A stretch of 64,000 nucleotides of DNA from Crotophaga sulcirostris. Its lineage: Eukaryota > Chordata > Aves > Cuculiformes > Crotophagidae. Made by a program: the position numbers and the translations under genes. Position 1 is the first letter of the stretch; each line of letters begins with the position of its first letter. A model generated the notes under the pieces. The model had not been told where the DNA came from, made no database searches, and worked only from the letters and a program-made list of their open reading frames with translations. Shown one piece after another: positions 13,130 through 24,600 of this stretch. The stretch spans positions 226,108 to 290,107 of the forward strand of contig VYZB01000749.1 of assembly GCA_013397455.1 (NCBI GenBank), read 5' to 3'.

Positions 13130-14938
13130 AGGCGGTTGCGGAAAAATCCCCCAAATCCCAAATGAGAGACAGCAAGTATTCAGTGCTTGATCCAAAACCT
13201 TTGAAGTTTAACAGAAAGTCTTCAATTAAACTGCAAGAGACTTTGCATTAGGCCCCTCTTATGATTTAGTGCATTTCCTCAGATTATAGCCACAGAGAAT
13301 ACAGAAGTTTGCTTTTATATATTTTCCATTATAAAGTAAATTTTCAAAATAAATTAAGGTGAAGACCACAACTGAATATTTAGGGTCGTTAGCTAAACTA
13401 CAAACCTTTATATTTTTAAGAGTTAGAAAATACAGAATGAGTGTTCCTCCTTGAATGCAGATGTGTTTAATCAAAAGTTCTACCTGATTCAGAAATCACA
13501 TCTTCCTTTCCCTGTCACACAGTTGAAAAGTAGTAGTAGTATCAAGTTTAAATTTCCTTAATAAACGAGTGGTTCTCCAAATACTTACTTACTTACTGTT
13601 AATTAATGCCTCAGAGTAGGCACTCTTTCATAAAGTGCCTTTCAAAGACTGTCATTGTGAAACACAGTGACAATCTACAAGCAAGAACACAGAACACCAC
13701 AAGCACAGTGACTATCCTACCCTTGCTCTTTTTGTGGTTTCATACGAGGGATGTTATAGACTGATACAGACTAACCTCAGGCCACTACCTGCATAGTTTA
13801 AGAGGCAGATGATATGAATCTGAGAAATGCTATTATGACAATAACAACTTCAATAACAACTTCATCTATTTAGTTCCTGTCTGTCCTGGGATGAAACACC
13901 TTTCTATATCTTTCTCATGTCCTTCTTGCTCAAAGACTTTCTTAGTCCTGCACCAGAGATACAGTGAATTCATGGAGAAGCATGAGATGTGAACCAGCGT
14001 TTTCTCAAGGGTGAAGCAGGAGAATTCTCATTTGATACATTACAGAAAAACTTGTTATTATTGTCAGTATTTTACCTTATTCCCCAACCCCAAGTTCATT
14101 TGAGCCATACAGGTAGAAAGTCACAGATGTTAGGTTCACGCACCCCTGAAATAACCCCAGAACTTTAGGAGTAGTGTAACCACCTTTGGGCATCCATTAA
14201 ACATATCTGGACCTGAAGCTAGACAGCGCAAATGTCATCCCTCCAAAATCACGTGAAGTGCAGCTGTCCTCATAAGGCAGTTTAGACTTTTAATGATCAA
14301 AATCATACTGTGCACCAGGCTGCTCAGTCAAATCCTGGCACGTCTCTGTACAGCCATACATGAACTGCCTGAGATCATGTTTCTAAAGTCTTTGAATTCC
14401 TTTTAAATTCCAAACAAGACAAAGTTGGTTCCTGAACACGAAGCAATCCAAAATAAGCTCACAAGGCCTTACATTAGCAAAAAATGCTTCTAAGAGCTAG
14501 TAATTGCTGGTCTAGAAGAAATTTCTCAACACACTTAGAAGTTGTGGCAAGCTTTTCAGTAATCTTGGGACTGAGAGGCCCCAAGAAACTCTGAAGGTCA
14601 CAACATAAAAGTTGCTGTTCAAAATCCTCTTTGCAGAGAAGCATCTGCATAATTGAAACACAACAGGTCTGGAGTAACAAGTGAAAATACAGGACTTAGC
14701 AGGAAAAGGTGGTGTTTTTCTTGAGGACCACAGATTAGAGCTCAGTGCAAAAAAGGGAGAACTGCTGCTAAGGTAATGTAAAGACTGTATCTGGAAGCAA
14801 AAAATAGAGGATATATTTATCACCTATGAACATTCGTCGGTATTTCTGCAAGTCAAACGTGCTGAGAATAATGTATACTGGTAGTCTATTCTTCATTCAA
14901 AGAAAAATACAATAGTTCTCATCAGTTTCAATTCCATG

Positions 14939-14961
14939 CCCCCCCCCCTCCCCGGCCCCCC
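14939..14961 (-). other. C-rich tract; G-run on the SRFBP1 sense strand
   Basis: The plus strand has C10, T, C4, GG and C6. On the minus strand this gives three long G-runs, so intron 4 RNA would contain a G-quadruplex-capable run. Confidence 0.6.
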
Positions 14962-15889
14962 AAAAATCTTAAAGTCGACGGATTTTGAAGAACACAGACT
15001 GTATTATTTAGAAAAAAGAAGAAGTATTTTGACTTAAGGTGAAATGGTGCTCCAGATTGTTGCCCGTAGTAGAGTTCCATTATGCTGGAGCATGTCTGAG
15101 TTATTCTCAGTGTTTAAAACACAGTTGGGTTTTTTTTGTATTCTATATACCAAAGACTTACAGGAAGGAAAACTAAATGAGATGCTACAATAAGTCAGTC
15201 AATAGCTGTTAGCACTAGTGCAAAGGTAACAAAACCAACCACGGTTATGATGAATGTGTTTACAGGTAGACTAACGTCCCCTTTTGGAAATGGCACAGAT
15301 GAGAATTTCTCTAATACCAGGAAAATATCAACACATATTAACCTATCAATTCTGCCTATCTTAACCTAAGTTATCTTAAACCTATGTTAGCAGCTGAAGA
15401 TAACAGTTAGGACCTTCGCCTAAGTCAGATTCCTACTCGTATTAAACAGCATTTTTAGGATTAGATATGTCATTTATAACTTCGGTGTGCTGGAGCACAA
15501 CACTAACAAACCAAGCCTCCAATAACAGTTCAGGTACACATGTAGTCAGTAACACCTGAAAATGCAATCACAGCTGGAAATACTGATTTAAAAGAAAATT
15601 AGACAAGAGAGCTGCCACATTTTTAAAAATTTTATTAATGTCTGGCAAATATATTTGTTGCAGACAGTACATAACTGGGTACAGAAAGTGCGCAAAAACT
15701 TAGTCAAAACCTAGAAAATACAAGTTCCATTTTTCAACACCTATAACTAAGCACAAACAATATAAAGTCTAGTTAAAGTTGCATGGCAACATTCATTATA
15801 ATTTTTACAGCAGAATTTATCACATGTTGATAGCAATGGTGCCAGCTTCTCCAATATTAAAATGGATTAAAAATACAGAGATGCACATA

Positions 15890-15938
15890 CTAGATGACCT
15901 TTAATGGCCACTTCCAACCCAAACCATTCTATGACCTA
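15890..15938 (+). mobile_element. Very short CR1 3' tail
   Basis: Only the last 50 bases or so of a CR1 are present: the TAGATGACCTTTAATGGCC part, then CTTCCAACCCAAACCATTCT and one octamer. It is a severely 5'-truncated insertion. Confidence 0.7.
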
Positions 15939-18210
15939 AAGAATCACCTACTGCTGCTTGTCTTACAGCAATGTGGTAAGCTCTGAAAATCTTTATAAAC
16001 TAGAAAAGGAAGAAGTCTTGTGCCATGTGGCTGGTAACTCCTGCCAACTCACTCTGCAACTATCAAAAATTTGATTTGCTTTTTAGCAACCATCAGTATA
16101 GCGATATTGACAGCTAAATACTAAGAACTCAAGTTGGAGCACCATCTGCTAAACACTTAGCACAATTTCATGGATGCGACTGAAATCTATGCAAACTCTT
16201 CCTAAAGAGAAAAAGTATGCTTACCTTATTTTGAAAAATATATGGGGAAACAGAGTAATGGAACTTAAAATCTCAGTGAGCAGAAGAAATTAAACAAATA
16301 TCTTACACTACATGTCCACTATTCAAAACTAATATTCAGCATTCCACAGTGAATTAAAAGCAGACTGCCTTTTATCAATGAAAACAAACCTATTCTGAAA
16401 ATGAAAACAGCCACAGGATGTTTTCCTTCAAATATTTTGAAACTCAAGTTAATGAAAAGGTAAACAGTGTGGTCTGCATTTCATGTGACCTACAGAATAT
16501 TGCTAACGTTAGACAATAAATTATTTTTTTAAATTGTACATTTAATAACTAACTGTGGGAAAAGAAGAACGTATTGGAAAACTAATTTTTGTTAAAACAC
16601 AGACAGGATGCCTTCTACAGTTGGGCATATGCTATGGCCAACCATTAGCAACCCATAAAGTTATGATGGCTTAGCCACCACTTGTCAACAAAAATGTAAT
16701 AAGTAAGGTTCTTCATTACAATCAGGTTAAAAACCTCATATGGGTTTAAAAAAGCACCCATCCATAAATGTGACTTGAAACATGAGATCCATTCACTACA
16801 AGGTGCAAAATTAACAGATTTTGGAAAAAAATCTGGAAAACAGGATCATCAGCAGAAAGTAACAGAAATAACAGTTCTAAACCCCAAAACAATTCCATGA
16901 AGGTACCTGTATTATTAGTTTCCAAGGTTTACATTAAATGAAAGCCTATTTTCAGCAAATATGGAAAGCATACAGTCAATCATGACTATGAATATATCAA
17001 AAACAATGGGGTAAAATAAACTAGTAAGATTAATAATATTCCTTCTATATTCTCAGCAATAAGCTTGTTCTCTTAGAAAATAAAATTCCAACTGTAAACC
17101 TGTATATTCCTTTAAATAACAGCATTTATTATTTCATTCTGGAGCTCCTATAACTTCATGCCACCGCATAAGCATGATGTATTTGAATTCTTGGCAGAAG
17201 AATCTCCTACAGGAAGTGACAAAATGTCTTACTGTTTGAACTTGGCATCCCTCTTTAAGCATGAAATCCCTCTCCATGTGTCCTCATGCATCCAGAATCT
17301 TCACTTCAGCACCATCCTAAAATCACAGTAACCAGTTTCTGACTAGCTCACCTTCAAACTAGAAAAACTTGGTCAAATAAATTTAACAGAAGAATGTTGT
17401 TTTTTAGCTCCATGTCTGTACACATGTGACCTTTTCCTTACTCTTCTCTATCAGTAAGACAAGGAAAGTAAGATGCTTCCATCCAAACACTGCTCCAGCA
17501 ATGCCAAATTCCTACGATATTTTCCTATTAACTTCATTACGTTCACATGAAGCATGGAAATCCTGCTGCACACATGACATATAACTGTGCTTTGCAACAG
17601 CATAGTTATATTACAAACTAATGATGCCATTATAGGAGGAAATGACCCAATTCTACATTAAAACTTAGACTACTATAAACATTTCAGACTTCAGAATCCC
17701 TCAGTGGGCTACTCACAGGAGTTTACAATAATGTGGAGGAAAATATACAATCTCACGTATTGATATTTTTTGACTCAGAATTGCTTTCTGGCATCACTTC
17801 TGCTTCACATCTCTTAAAACAGTACTTATTTCTACTCTTCTTTCAGAGTCCTGTCTGCTCTCAACCTTCACTGTTTATTTCAACAAGCATCTTCCCACTC
17901 ATATGTCTTCATTTAATCTTTAACAGACATCACTAGTTAGTTAATATTTAATAATGTACCATCAGTGGGCTTCAGAAGAAACACTGCACTGAAATTAACA
18001 AGCCACAAGGCTGTTAAAATTCCACCCTTATTTCAGGCTCACGTGTGTAATGTTTTGTTAACATGTGGAAACTTCTCTCTGCATCTAAAAGTATTTACAG
18101 CCTTTTTCCAGCAACTTAAGATTATTTATACTAACTGAACCATGTATATGTACTATATAAACAGAAGAAATCCATTTATAAAGACTCCAAACCAACTAGT
18201 ATCCTTCCTT

Positions 18211-18624
18211 CACAAGCCCTACGAGGAGTGACTGAGGGAGCTGGGGTTGTTTAGCCTGGAGAAGAGGAGGCTCAGGGGTGACCTTATTGCTCTCTACAAC
18301 TACCTAAAAGGAGGTTGTAGTTGGGAAGGGGTTGGTCTGTTCTCACAGGTGACCAGCGACAGAACTAGAGGATACGGACTCAAGCTTCGTCAGGGAAAGT
18401 TTAGGCTTGATAATAGGAAAAAGTTCTTCCCTGAAAGGGTGACTGGCCATTGGAATGCGCTGCTCAGGGAGGTGGTGGAGTCGCCGACCCTGGAGGTGTT
18501 TAAGAGGAGATTGGATGAGGCACTCAGTGCCATCCATGGTTTAGATGATGAGTTGGTGTTGGGTTATAGGTTGGACTCGATGATCTCAGAGGTCCTTTCC
18601 AAACTTGTAATACTGTGATACTGG
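18211..18624 (+). mobile_element. CR1 LINE fragment, GATACTGT-tail subfamily
   Basis: This 5'-truncated CR1 runs from the [24 protein letters not shown] coding end to the 3' tail. An open frame of 123 codons (18247-18618) reads [20 protein letters not shown] and is the intact C-terminal remnant of ORF2. The tail ends in a GATACTGTGATACTG repeat instead of ATTCTATG, so it belongs to a different subfamily from the 8.4 kb copy. It lies 255 bp from exon 4. Confidence 0.92.
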
Positions 18625-18879
18625 TATTCCACTCCAGTTACTAGGGATTAAGTCCACCAGCCTAGATGACAAACCAGTTGTACTAAACAGCTATACAATT
18701 TTTTGTAGATATGTCCTAGCAGATAAATTTCCTTACAAAAGGAAGTATGGCCTACAGCGAAGATACACCATACAGAATACACTGTGCAAATGCATGTACT
18801 CCCATACAAATACGCATCTTGTCCTAGGGAGTGGTCTCACACAAGCAGGAGAAAAAAAACAAAAAATGACAAGCCTTAC

Positions 18880-18951
18880 CTTTCTGCAGACACTTTCAAA
18901 ATTAACTTCTGCCCTAAGAGCAAGTCTGGTGACTTCATCTGGCTTTATTTC
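18880..18951 (-). CDS. SRFBP1: SRFBP1 coding exon 4 (internal exon)
   Basis: This is a 72 nt exon, exactly 24 codons and phase 0 at both ends. The acceptor ends TTGTCCACAG and the donor is GTAAGG, both strong. The peptide begins EIKPDEVTRLAL and ends VNFESVCRK. Human SRFBP1 has ELKPDIVTKSAL and then INFEKIFKK at the same place, so the core motifs KPD, VT, AL and NFE are kept while the tail has changed. It is the least conserved of the four exons seen. A frame that stays open through both neighbours, correct phases and correct order on the strand make the call firm despite the short length. A CR1 copy ends about 255 bp away on the plus strand. Confidence 0.87.
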
Positions 18952-20617
18952 CTGTGGACAAAAGATATATTTATTCTTCTTACAATCAGAATTTATGAAA
19001 TCTTTCTAAGGTTCACCTTCCTCATAAATATTCCAACTTCATGGCATCTCCCACTGATCTCTTAAACGAAGAAAGTAACTTTGTTATGTAGAGAGGTTTA
19101 TTTTCTTTGTGTATGTAAACATCATGTTTACAGGCTTCCAAAACAATACTTACAACTAATCTGACTGTATACACTACTAGTGAGGGCAAAAGAGGTTTTC
19201 AACAGCAAAGTATGCAGAAGGGTGGTTTTATTTAATTAAATGTTTAAATTGTCTGTGTTGTTGTGCTACAAATAAACTTTGGGAGGTTTGAAATGCCCCA
19301 TTTATCTTAGACTCTGAAGTTACATCAGAACTTATCAACATGTGCATATGTAAGTTTAAGGCAATGAAAATGAAGTTAAGAAGAAAAAAACAGATTTTCT
19401 TTTCTGAAGAGACGGACTACACATGCAGTTTTCATTCCTGGACTCAAGCGTTTCCATTGGCAGCTGAAAGAGAGGAATGAAAATCCTGGACAAATGGATT
19501 TTGTTAAAAGTTGAATATTGTATGAAAAACGCTCTCATGACAGATTTCTCTTTATTTTAAAATACATACTTTATACATGCTATATTACAAAATGCCCTGT
19601 TAAGATTATCATTGAATGCACTGAAAATTGGCTTTTTCCTCCTAGGATACTGCATCAAATAAATCACGTTACGTACCAGTTGTTTGCCAGATGGCCATTT
19701 TAAAAGCAGTTTTACTACTGTTAGGCAGAACGCAAATAACTTCCACACACTCATAGTTCTGAAAAATGAAAAACTTTGTACAAAGAAACCTACTTATTCC
19801 GATAGCTTTCATCTAGATCTAGCCGTTATCACAATGCTGGTGGCTTCAACATCTGAAGAAAATTATCTGTTTGATAATTTCTAAACCTCCAGGACTTAAA
19901 ATAAGTGTAATTTTGTAACACTGGTAGTCTATAAAGAAGAAGAAAACCCAAACTGGCAGTGCCCATGCAAAGTATTAGCTTGAGAAAATGAGACATGCCC
20001 GGGTGCTTGGGCTAGACCTGTAGTTAACATCACACTCAGACCTGGACAAGAAAAGATGCAAACAGAAAACCCTTAAAAGCAACTACTGTGATTGTTGGCT
20101 CACAATAATTAAAGTGTTAGCAAGGATTCAAATGCAAATCAAATTACGGGAGACATGATAATTTCCAAGAGTCTAGAAAAAAACCCAACTATATAATAGG
20201 GAAAGGCTTTCAAGTTCCACAACTAAATTATACTTGCTCCTGTTTCACTTTTCCCCTGCTTAACAACGTTTTCATTTAACATCCTGCTCCACTGTTAAGT
20301 TTCCATATTCTATCCTGTTCTGTCCTAAATCTGGAGCTGTATGCGCACTTTCTTAGGCGTAATTTCAGGAAGAACCAAGTAGTTTACTTTGTTACAGAGT
20401 GTCATACCTTGCATTTCAAAACCTTGTGTTGTCCTTCCTTCTGTATATTAGATGCCTTACAGACAATCTCTATCTTATCTAGATCTTTAAGTTGTTCCAT
20501 AAATTGCATACGCCTTAAAACCATAAGCAAGCATATAATAATGGGAATATAGCAATAGAGCAAAATTACATTAACAGCAGAAAAAATAATCTCTTTTTGT
20601 GAATGTTAGAAAAGCTT

Positions 20618-20800
20618 CCTGACAATGAGTTTTAGAAGGCTACAAAATCATCTCCCAGAGGTACTGGTGGAAGCCCAATCACTTGGAGAACAGAATCCAG
20701 ACTGGAAAAACACTGGTCGACGTAGGAAACAATCTTCAACTGGCAGATGGACAGTTGGATGACCTAATAGAATCTAGAGATGGAAAAGACCTATGATTCA
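20618..20800 (+). mobile_element. Old CR1-like fragment
   Basis: The stretch contains CTCCCAGAGGTACTGGTGGA, then CCAATCACTTGGAGAA, then TTGGATGACCTAATAGAATC and a final CTATGATTC. This is the layout of an ancient CR1-like 3' end shared by reptiles and birds. It is clearly more diverged than the other CR1 copies here, so it is an older insertion. Confidence 0.65.
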
Positions 20801-20811
20801 GTTTTCCACGA

Positions 20812-20918
20812 CTTTCCAAAGCATTTCACAGATGGTGAAAGTAGGACACTGTGGTTAAGTGACATGCATACTGTCACATAGTTGGTTGGGGGCTGTGAGT
20901 GAAGCTCTGGAACCCAAT
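20812..20918 (-). mobile_element. MIR-like ancient SINE fragment
   Basis: The order CATTTCACAGATGGTGAAA, then GTGGTTAAGTGACATGC, then GTCACATAGTTGG is that of the reverse complement of the MIR core and tail known from amniote genomes. It directly follows the old CR1-like fragment. The match is diverged, and an L2-type or other tRNA-derived SINE is possible. Confidence 0.5.
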
Positions 20919-21550
20919 ACTATTCATTAAATAAGGCCATTCTTTTATTTAGAAAGAAAGATCATTTATATGATCTTCATCCCAAATAAAACTGTCTTTT
21001 TCCTGTCTCTCTAGGATTTAAACACAGCAAGTTGTTTTGGAGGGGAGGCAGGTGTATTTCAGCAATCCCTACACTACAGCGTCAAAGGTTTGATTTTTAT
21101 ATGACAACATTGCATAATTCCATTAACACTGCAAAATTGTGCATAATAATGGAGAAAAGAATTACAGTTTGGAATGTGAAATCATGAACGGAGCTTCACT
21201 GAAATTCTTAGCATATAGAATGAGGCCAAGAACCTCCTGTTAAGGCTTAGACCCCCAAATTAATAAAGCATCTCCTTCACTTCTCTTCGATTTAAGGTAA
21301 AACAAGCATTTCGTAGTTATGCAGTCTTCAGCAGCACCCTGGCTTTGTAAAAGCAGACATATAAGTCAAGTTATTGGAATAAATGGACCTTTCTTTTGTG
21401 TCTATTCATGGTCAGCAGCAGACAGGAAAATAGAAAAAGCATACAATATTTTTCCCAGCACATTTTTGTCAACTTTGAGATGCACACAGCTCAAGAACTC
21501 CTGATTCACAAGAAGTATTGAATATGAATCATGAAATCTTCTTTCACCAA

Positions 21551-23060
21551 TTGTGTTAAGGGATGTCGTAAGTAGCTGCCATCTGCAGCATCTCTGGGAC
21601 CAGTCCAGAGGTTCTTCCTGCCCTGTTGCTGGAGCCCAGCCCGGTGCATCTAGAGATCTGGAGTTCTCCATCCCAGGTCCACAGATGCGACAGTTGTTTT
21701 CTCATCAGCGGCTTGAACCAGTAGTGCAGCTAGGGGACATGGAAAAGGCACTGCCTTTGACAGCACCCATACGTAACACTCCCAGGACTCAAATGAACTT
21801 AAGTGCAGTCAGCCAAGACCTCTTCCTCCTTTTCATCTGGTCAGGATTGAAGTTCGCTATTGAGAGTATGCCCCCTTCCACCCCCTCTAGATTCCTAAGC
21901 ACGTGCACATCCCCAACAGCACATGTGTATCCCCACAGCACATCCCTCTGTCCATCGAATACCCCTCTGCCTGAGTCCAGAGCCCTTTTATCCACCTCAT
22001 GAGCCTTCTACTTGCTGGCTGGCAGCAAGTCACTATCAGGCAGAAGCTTGCACTCACACTCTCTCTGGCAGGTAGGCTCGTCTTTCAGGCACCCTACACA
22101 CTTACAGGTCCCTTCTAAACACCAGCCAGCACAGGTCCTTTACCCACCAGATACCCCTGCCAGACCCAGCAGCTCCCACTCACTGCTAGTCCAACTTGAA
22201 GCTTGCTGGTGAAATACATCTGCCAAAGAGATAGATGCACAGTGCCAACCCAGATCACCAGGTACGGTGAAAATACAAACACTCTGCCCGCTCCATCAAC
22301 AGCAGGTGCCAGGAATACATGAGCTGTGGTCCCAGTCCAGATGTTGTGCAGAGAGCCTCACTTGCCCCAGTCTCACTTGTAGTTGAGCCCAGGTCACACA
22401 CTGCTCCTGTCCTGCCAGCTGGGACATGTGCTGCTCCTGCCCTCGTGGTTGGAGCTGAGACCCTCACCCTGCTGCTGTCACCATGGGTTCAGGGCACCTG
22501 CACCTTTGGTCTGACTCCAGTTGCTGGTCAAGTATCCGCTCATGTTGGTTCTCCCAAGAGCTGGCATCTAGTCCTTACGCACTCCTTGGCCCAGGATGGA
22601 GTCGGATTACATGGAGAGTTAAGATTTATACAAAGCTGACAGACTGTCGCCAACAGACACAGGGCTTGGTCGGATAAGTGTACTGACTGGGCACTGGCCC
22701 CTCTCTGATCCCCGCTCCCTGTAAACATTGCTTAGTAAGTTTCACATAGTCCATAGACCCTCTCATATCATAAAATCCTCATGTTCATTATGCTCATCTT
22801 GTTCCATCTTCTAATCAGGTATTAAATCCAGGCTGGTATTCCCCAAAGCAACAGCAGTAGTTGCTCCATGGCCTGTTACTCAGTGACTGGAGACTTTTTC
22901 GCTTCGCACTGTCTGTATTATACCCTGTCCACCAGCTCTGTTCCTCTCCATGTTTTGTTCTCCCCTTTCCCCTTTTCTTATTATCCCCTTTTTATTGAAA
23001 ATGTCCATGACTAGAGGCTTATAATGAATAATGCTCTCACCACCTTCCACAGGCCCTTAC
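21551..23060. other. GC-richer LTR-like block, unresolved
   Basis: The block is markedly richer in G and C than its flanks and full of CTGCTCCTG-like and CCAGCTGGGA-like strings. On the minus strand a polypurine stretch of about 25 bases (22960-22990) resembles a retroviral polypurine tract. The texture is that of an avian ERV LTR, but I could not find paired TG/CA ends with target repeats, and no retroviral protein is readable. It could also be a unique, GC-rich regulatory segment. Confidence 0.3.
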
Positions 23061-23739
23061 AAATTATAGCTGCTTTCTGAAATAATGTTAAAACTTGGTA
23101 TCATAATATCCTGTGCCAGTAAGTTTACAAGATTAATGAGGTGTTTTGTTCTAAGCAAAGTGGGAATACAAAAAGTTAAGCAGGAACCACATAAGCATGC
23201 TGCTTTATGAAGTATCCAGTACACAATAATCCCAGATTAGACAAATACAGCCAAAGCCCCTCTACCAACCAACACACACACTCTCCTTTCCTTAAAAATA
23301 ATCTCTGACAACCACTTTAAACAACCTCCAAATACCTAAAAAAACCAGCCTTAAAAATAAGGTGTTGAAGTACTGACTGCCTCGAGGGACGATGAAAAAC
23401 AACTATTGGGATCAGTAATTTTAGTGAATATTTAGAGATTTTGGAGGCTACTGTTTTTTGTCAATCTTGAGAGCACCTGCAGCAGCCCCTGGAGAACCAC
23501 CTTTAATAATCAGAAATTACATTAAACAGGCTGTGTATATGTGCATGCTGGCTCTCTTTTCTCTCTTGGGAAAGAGACTACAATTACAACAAGAGTTACT
23601 GACTTTCAGACACACTGCCAGCACTGATGGCACCAGGGCCCTAGATAGCAAACACTGGCAGAGTGATGGATAATAGGTGGTAAAGCAACAAAGGGAGTAG
23701 ATTGTTTTCTTTCAACTACTGACTGCACATCTATCTCAG

Positions 23740-24600
23740 CCTCTGTCCCGAAACCCTTTAAGAGACAGGGAAGTGAGTGAAGGAAGATTCCGCAGGCTCA
23801 TTTACATGACACAAAACACAATGGTGTAGCTCTGCTGCCCCTGGTGCCTGAGCTGAGCCAACAACTGCCACAGAAGCAACCCAGATGAGACTGGAAGGAG
23901 GTTCTGAAGGTGACAGAGCAGCAGTAGCAGGACCAGTCAGTCTGACTCTCAGGTCTGAGACTGAACAATTTTTAACCAACTTTCACAGTGTGGGGACTGA
24001 GGGTCCTCTGGGAGTTTGCTGCTCAAGCAGTTGCTCAGTGCTCTGGCAGGTGGACTTCAGGTGAACCCACCCATCAGCCAGTTGGACCTTGCCATGGGTG
24101 CAGGCAGGTGACTGGATCTTGGCCTGAGAGTAAGAACAATACATAGGATGTGAAAAACTACTGGACACAAGAAAATTGCTGGACGTGACAGACAACATGA
24201 GAAGCTGCAAGAGCAGCTGGATCTAACAGGGAGAGTTACATGAAAAACAGAGAAGCTCCACAGAAATCTACAGATGAGTATGGGGTAGCTTTCGAGGAGG
24301 GACATCTTGCAAGCTTCAATGTACTAGTAATAGCATATGGAGCCAAGACTGCCTACGAAGTCACACTGAAATACCAAATTTGGGGAATAAGTAACTATGG
24401 GTGGGCAAAGACTGGCCTAGGGTTGGGAAAAGGGAGTGCTGGGGCACAGGAAGGGATATGGCATCACGCAGCAGGGGTGGCTGTGGGGCAGCCACACAGC
24501 GCTGCTGAATCCAGTCCCAGTATCAGGAGCAGAAAGCTCACCCCACTACTTACAGAAACTTGGAATAGCAAAGTTTGGGTCTTTTGTTTTTAAAATGACA
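23740..24600. other. Moderately GC-rich segment without recognised content
   Basis: Composition differs from the AT-rich flanks, and open frames of 73 to 117 codons run in several phases on both strands. None resembles a known protein, and no splice-consistent SRFBP1 exon is present. It may be an old transposon remnant. Confidence 0.25.

Larger units (their letters stand above)
535..18879 (-). other. SRFBP1 intron 4, about 18.3 kb
   Basis: This intron is bounded by a good donor after exon 4 and a good acceptor before exon 5. It contains a solo LTR (1682-2291), CR1 pieces (8381-8719, 15890-15938, 18211-18624), a TTTA microsatellite (10696-10744) and two G/C-run tracts (13098-13129, 14939-14961). 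The stretches 535-1681, 2292-8380, 8720-10695, 10745-15889 and 15939-18210 are AT-rich sequence in which I recognise no exon, RNA gene or named repeat. The short open frames there are at chance level. Confidence 0.8.

Noticed and set aside
18784..19065. Plus-strand open frames over the exon 4 region
   Set aside because: They are shadows of the minus-strand SRFBP1 exon, which has correct splice sites and family motifs.
22319..22639. 106-codon frame in the GC-rich block
   Set aside because: Low-complexity Ala, Pro and Val content follows from local GC bias, and overlapping frames are open on both strands. It is better explained as part of an LTR-like block.
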